Shown here one piece after another: positions 61,615 to 64,000 of a stretch of DNA of 64,000 bases. The notes under the pieces were generated by a model. It was not told the DNA's origin and did no database searches. It was given only the letters and a program-made list of their open reading frames with translations. Every line of letters starts with the position of its first letter. The stretch's first letter is position 1. Source of the DNA: Ichthyophis bannanicus. Taxonomy: Eukaryota; Chordata; Amphibia; Gymnophiona; Ichthyophiidae. The translations under genes and the position numbers were made by a program. The stretch covers positions 984,537,637-984,601,636 of the forward strand of contig CM066034.1 in the NCBI GenBank assembly GCA_033557465.1, read 5' to 3'.

Positions 61615-62751
61615 GTACTGGTCTTAATCCTCCTGGGTGTGGGCCTAGCTAGACAGACAGTCAATTTTCTGAGTGCAGAGCGGATCAGTGACTTTGGTTG
61701 CTTAAATAGTGATTTATGATCTTGGTGTAATTGTAATCATAGGGCTACATAAATTGCTGCCACATAATTCTAATTTATTCTATATCTGCGTTATTTTTCT
61801 ATGAATAATAAAGTCTAATTTTTATATATAAACACAGGATTGGTTCCTTTCTCTCTTATGTGGTTTATTTGCCAGCAGTCCCATAGAATCTTGGGGAAAA
61901 AAGGGCAGTAGCAATACCCCTAGAACTATCGAATAATAAATATTTATTATATACTTGCTACTGACAATAATCCCCACACACTTCGGTGGCTACTATAGTG
62001 GTCTTCCCAAATTTCAATAATACTCTGCCCCAGAATCATGTCTAGAAGAAATTAACATATCTCATGCAGATTTCTACATCATTTGTTTATAAACAAGAGG
62101 GATATTTGAAAGATCTCATGATCTTTGAGTAAAGACCAATCCTATTTAATGATGCAAAGGAAATATTTGTGGTATAAGTAAAAATGATACAAACAGATCT
62201 AAGGCAGTTGGCATCATCTTTGTCAATAACAACTCTTTATTAATATATTGTCTCTATTATATGTTTTTTTTTTCTCTCTACTGACTTAGGATTACCATAT
62301 TGTAAAAAGTGAGTCATTGCATCCCTAGCATGTTTGTTAAATTCTATCATGAGATATTCAGATTTGGTATAATCTAAAAACTGAACCACTGGTATGTTCT
62401 CTTTGAGATGATGAATTTGGCAGCTTTCAAAACATAATAAATTGTTATGATCCGTAGGCTTTCTAAAGATAGTAATATAGTTGTCCTGACTCTAACATAT
62501 CCAAAAAGAAAACTTGCTGTGAGTCTACAGTGTAAGTAAAAAGAAAAGTAGGATTGCAACCATTATGATACTGACAAAAATCCCAAATCAAAAGATGTCT
62601 ATATAGTGCAGCCGCACTAAAAAACTTTGAGCCAGAATTGCAAAGTGTATAAACACTGTTGTTCAAAGGAAATCGTATAAAGACATGCAATATCCAGGGC
62701 CATCTTGGCCTCCATCACTGAACTCTTTATTTGTTGAAAGCACCAACCATC
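61615..62751. other. Intron-like stretch
   Basis: AT-rich DNA with no recognised coding sequence or repeat end. Confidence 0.6.
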
Positions 62752-63400
62752 AAATGTATTTATTTATTTAACTAACTACTTTTACATACCGCCAAATCAG
62801 AATGTCAAGACGGTTTTCATATTGACAGATTAACAAGCACATTGAAGTTACATATGAACAAATAGGAACAAAAGAAGTAAGGAACAATATGCATATTGCT
62901 GGAGAATTAACGTGGATGAGCAGGACGGGGAAGGCAGAATCAGGGAGTGCGACTGAGTAAATTATAGCTAACTGGAGGGTAGAGCTCTGTGCACTTAATG
63001 GTAGGAGGAGAACTAGTCCTCTTCTCCAGTGTACTTGACGAACAAGTGAGCTTTCAGTTTCTTGCGGAAGTCTAGAAGGTTGTAGATGGCTCCTAAGTTC
63101 TGAGGGAGCACATTCCATATGCTTGGGGCATATAGCAAGAAAGCTTGATTCGAGGCACTCTGGTTGCTCTTCACTTTTGCTGTAGAGATGGTAAATGAAT
63201 TTTGTGCTTTGCTTCTTCTCTGTCTGGTGTCTTGTGTAATAAAGACTGTAGGTATACCAAAGAAAGGCTATGTGAGATTTTGAAAATGGTAAGCAAGGCC
63301 TTGTATTTTGTGCGGCTTGCTGTAGGGAGCCAGTGTAAGTGTCTGAGGATTGGGGTTACATGATCTGTTTGGGCAGCAGTTTTGTGCCAGCTGTAAAGGG
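62752..63400 (-). mobile_element. L2-like LINE 3' end
   Basis: Begins with TATTTATTTATTTAA and an ACCGCC...GGCGGT-type stem (here TACCGCCAAATCAGAATGTC...AAGACGGTTT). The minus strand near 63020-63120 encodes a decayed MPLRT-type block around NIPSELRSH-like residues (the visible frame gives ECAPSELRSHLQPSRL), the L2-like C-terminus, and 63300-63360 carries the preceding WLPTASRT-like part. Strongly decayed. Confidence 0.65.
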
Positions 63401-64000
63401 TGAATCATGTGATTCGGTAGTCATTGTAGGATTAGGGTGTGTCAGTTTTGGAGATGTCCTAATTTAAAAAAGCACTAGTGAAAAAATGGTACAATTTCAT
63501 GTTTCAAATCAACAAATAGCTTTGAATTTTGTGTAATATGTTATTTACCTACCTGTAATTTCTAGGAAATTACGAAAAAATACACAAATTACTGAAATAA
63601 GTTTAAGTGCTCTGATAATAGTTTTTATGTGTTTGCATTGCATGTTAATGCCTTTTGTGCCTCAGTTATCAATTTATCGTACTTATTTACCCATATTGAC
63701 ACTAACACATTAGTTTCATTTTCTCATTCACAGATTTTCAACATAGCATCGTCATAGCGATAATCTTATATTGAAAATGTCCAATAGGAAAACAAGACTG
63801 CAAGTTTGTACTCATTACATTATTTGGTGGGATCAGGCAGAGAACTACCTGTAGCTGAACTACCAACTGTCAGGGATCTCATTAGATAGGGGTAATATTT
63901 GAGAGACCTCAGTGATCAAGACAGATGGAATTGCAGCAATGATAAACTGCTCAATGACCTAACGACTAGATTACTTGCTTGGTGGTACAAAGCAAATCCA
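63401..64000. other. Intron-like stretch to window end
   Basis: AT-rich, nothing recognised. A poly-A/T rich area near 63470-63600 is not a clear element tail. Confidence 0.55.

Noticed and set aside
1..64000. CRISPR arrays, operons, phage or bacterial mobile islands
   Set aside because: No regular spacer repeats, ribosome binding sites or bacterial genes; the sequence is eukaryotic throughout.

Overview
The window looks like vertebrate nuclear DNA from a large, repeat-rich genome. An amphibian, perhaps a caecilian, fits best: DIRS-type tyrosine-recombinase retrotransposons of three families occur beside L1-clade, CR1-clade and L2-like LINEs, hAT and Harbinger-like DNA elements and tRNA SINEs. 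The organism is an inference. I see no bacterial genes, CRISPR array, rRNA or free-standing tRNA.

The only host gene piece I can support is one 456-bp exon at 36552-37007 (+). It encodes the C-terminal part of the thioredoxin-like domain and the first NHL-repeat residues of NHLRC2, with clean phase-1 splice sites. No neighbouring exon was found within about 36 kb upstream or 27 kb downstream, so most of the window is probably NHLRC2 intron filled with nested transposons.

Layout. 2-967: broken DIRS gag of the LAP2alpha-like type. 1000-8500: old minus-strand L2-like LINE, interrupted by a full-length L1-clade LINE (2872-8321) with intact ORF1 and ORF2 and a 16-bp target duplication. 9.6-14.2 kb: L2-like LINE split by a 1519-bp LTR-like insertion. 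14.3-15.9 kb: CR1 fragments. 18.5-23.0 kb: minus-strand CR1 with ORF1 esterase and ORF2 remnants, carrying L2 tails and a perfect 66-bp fold-back insertion. 23.1-25.5 kb: a 5' DIRS fragment and two L2-like 3' ends. 25.7-34.8 kb: an unrecognised Cys-rich protein pseudogene split by CR1, a 5.4-kb DIRS element (family A, gag intact, no recognisable RT or recombinase) and a Harbinger-like MITE. 39-51.7 kb: L2, SINE, DIRS (family C) and CR1 pieces, with a second L1-clade element (43339-46659) that lost its RT by internal deletion. 53.8-55.8 kb: non-autonomous hAT element with an 8-bp duplication and a large internal palindrome. 55.8-61.6 kb: nearly complete DIRS element (family B) with gag, RT-RNaseH-methyltransferase-like and tyrosine recombinase ORFs, inverted termini and an internal complementary region. 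62.7-63.4 kb: another L2-like tail.

The most interesting signals are: a palindromic GGTACC motif scattered through the family A gag in all three reading frames and also present in the element termini; the apparently gag-only structure of family A; a snap-back retroinsertion with a 17-bp target duplication; covarying 3' hairpins of the L2-like elements; and the unrecognised split gene family.
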